A stretch of DNA of 6,921 bases from an uncultured Legionellales bacterium (GTDB taxonomy: Bacteria > Pseudomonadota > Gammaproteobacteria > UBA1113), in the NCBI GenBank assembly GCA_945956945.1, contig CAMFJO010000041.1, positions 1 to 6,921 of the forward strand. The letters run 5' to 3'. The position numbers and the translations under genes are program-made. Shown here in pieces: positions 6,618 to 6,921 of this stretch; position 1 is the first letter of the stretch; the number at the start of each line of letters is the position of its first letter. The notes under the pieces were generated by a model that saw only the letters and a list, made by a program, of their open reading frames with translations, was not told the origin of the DNA and searched no databases.

Positions 6618-6921
6618 ATGATTGATAATTTTAAATGGAAACTCTACAAATACCAGTCTTTGGCTATAGCAGACCCCTTTAAACGCTTTGTTAATTATTT
6701 AGATCAAAAAGTTTGGTTAGCACCGCTTAATTCAGCAAATGACCCCTTTGAAGGTGCTTTCATTTCTAGCATTCCTGAACAAGGAACGAAAGCCTTTAAT
6801 GATTTTCTAGTATACCATCAAAAAATACACCCTACTTTAACAGCTGAAAGATTTAATCAGGAGTTAAAAAATCCAGAATTTCAGAAAGCTATTCGAGAAG
6901 GTGCCCGATCTTTTTCACAAG
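6618..6921 (+). CDS. DUF2971 family protein (3' end off window)
   Basis: The 101 visible residues match the N-terminus of the DUF2971 family, whose function is not established. Typical marks are the opening KLYKYQSL (residues 8-15), then a strand with VWLAPLNSANDPFEG (32-46). This corresponds to the family's characteristic Tyr-Lys-Tyr start and Asn-Asp-Pro-Phe motif. Helical, charged sequence follows to the edge; family members usually continue for another 150-200 residues. The ATG at 6618 is the first possible start, because an in-frame TAA sits at 6612-6614. No convincing ribosome site precedes it, only AAG close to the ATG, so initiation may be weak. The gene is separated from its left neighbour by 218 bases containing an odd GC-rich patch, so it is probably its own unit. 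DUF2971 genes tend to occur in variable genome regions, which agrees with the accessory look of this half of the window. Confidence 0.75.
   Translation, partial: MIDNFKWKLYKYQSLAIADPFKRFVNYLDQKVWLAPLNSANDPFEGAFISSIPEQGTKAFNDFLVYHQKIHPTLTAERFNQELKNPEFQKAIREGARSFSQ

Overview
The window looks like a chromosomal segment of a gammaproteobacterium. WaaA indicates a Gram-negative cell that makes LPS, and ApaH and Nnr are of the proteobacterial type. A moderately AT-rich genome carrying a large ankyrin-type protein with a candidate YopT-like protease core suggests a host-associated or protist-associated lineage such as Legionellales (Legionella, Coxiella, Rickettsiella or relatives). The taxon is inferred from gene style and was not tested.

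Layout. Positions 1-2556 are a minus-strand pair, waaA followed by nnr, that overlaps by one base (TAATG). Nnr runs off the left edge. Positions 2557-2671 are a compact divergent promoter region with back-to-back promoter candidates and a perfect 6+6 inverted repeat between them. Positions 2672-3937 are a plus-strand pair: a UspA-family stress protein and apaH, joined as TAA|ATG with no intervening base. After an 86-base gap with its own promoter candidate comes a 791-residue protein (4024-6399), the most unusual gene here. The 218-base gap 6400-6617 contains a sharply bounded GC-rich, G-skewed patch and an AT-rich palindrome. A DUF2971-type gene starts at 6618 and runs off the right edge.

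How the genes relate. The left half is housekeeping: Kdo transfer to lipid A (waaA), repair of damaged NAD(P)H hydrates (nnr), and a stress pair (Usp with the Ap4A hydrolase ApaH). From 4024 rightward the content looks accessory: a candidate secreted effector, a compositionally odd non-coding patch, and a family of unknown function. The main discovery candidate is the 791-residue protein. Its centre carries a Cys-His-Asp arrangement (C263, H418, D434) resembling the YopT/AvrPphB (C58) papain-like peptidases, flanked by degenerate ankyrin-like repeats and ending in an acidic C-terminal tail loosely like a Dot/Icm E-block.
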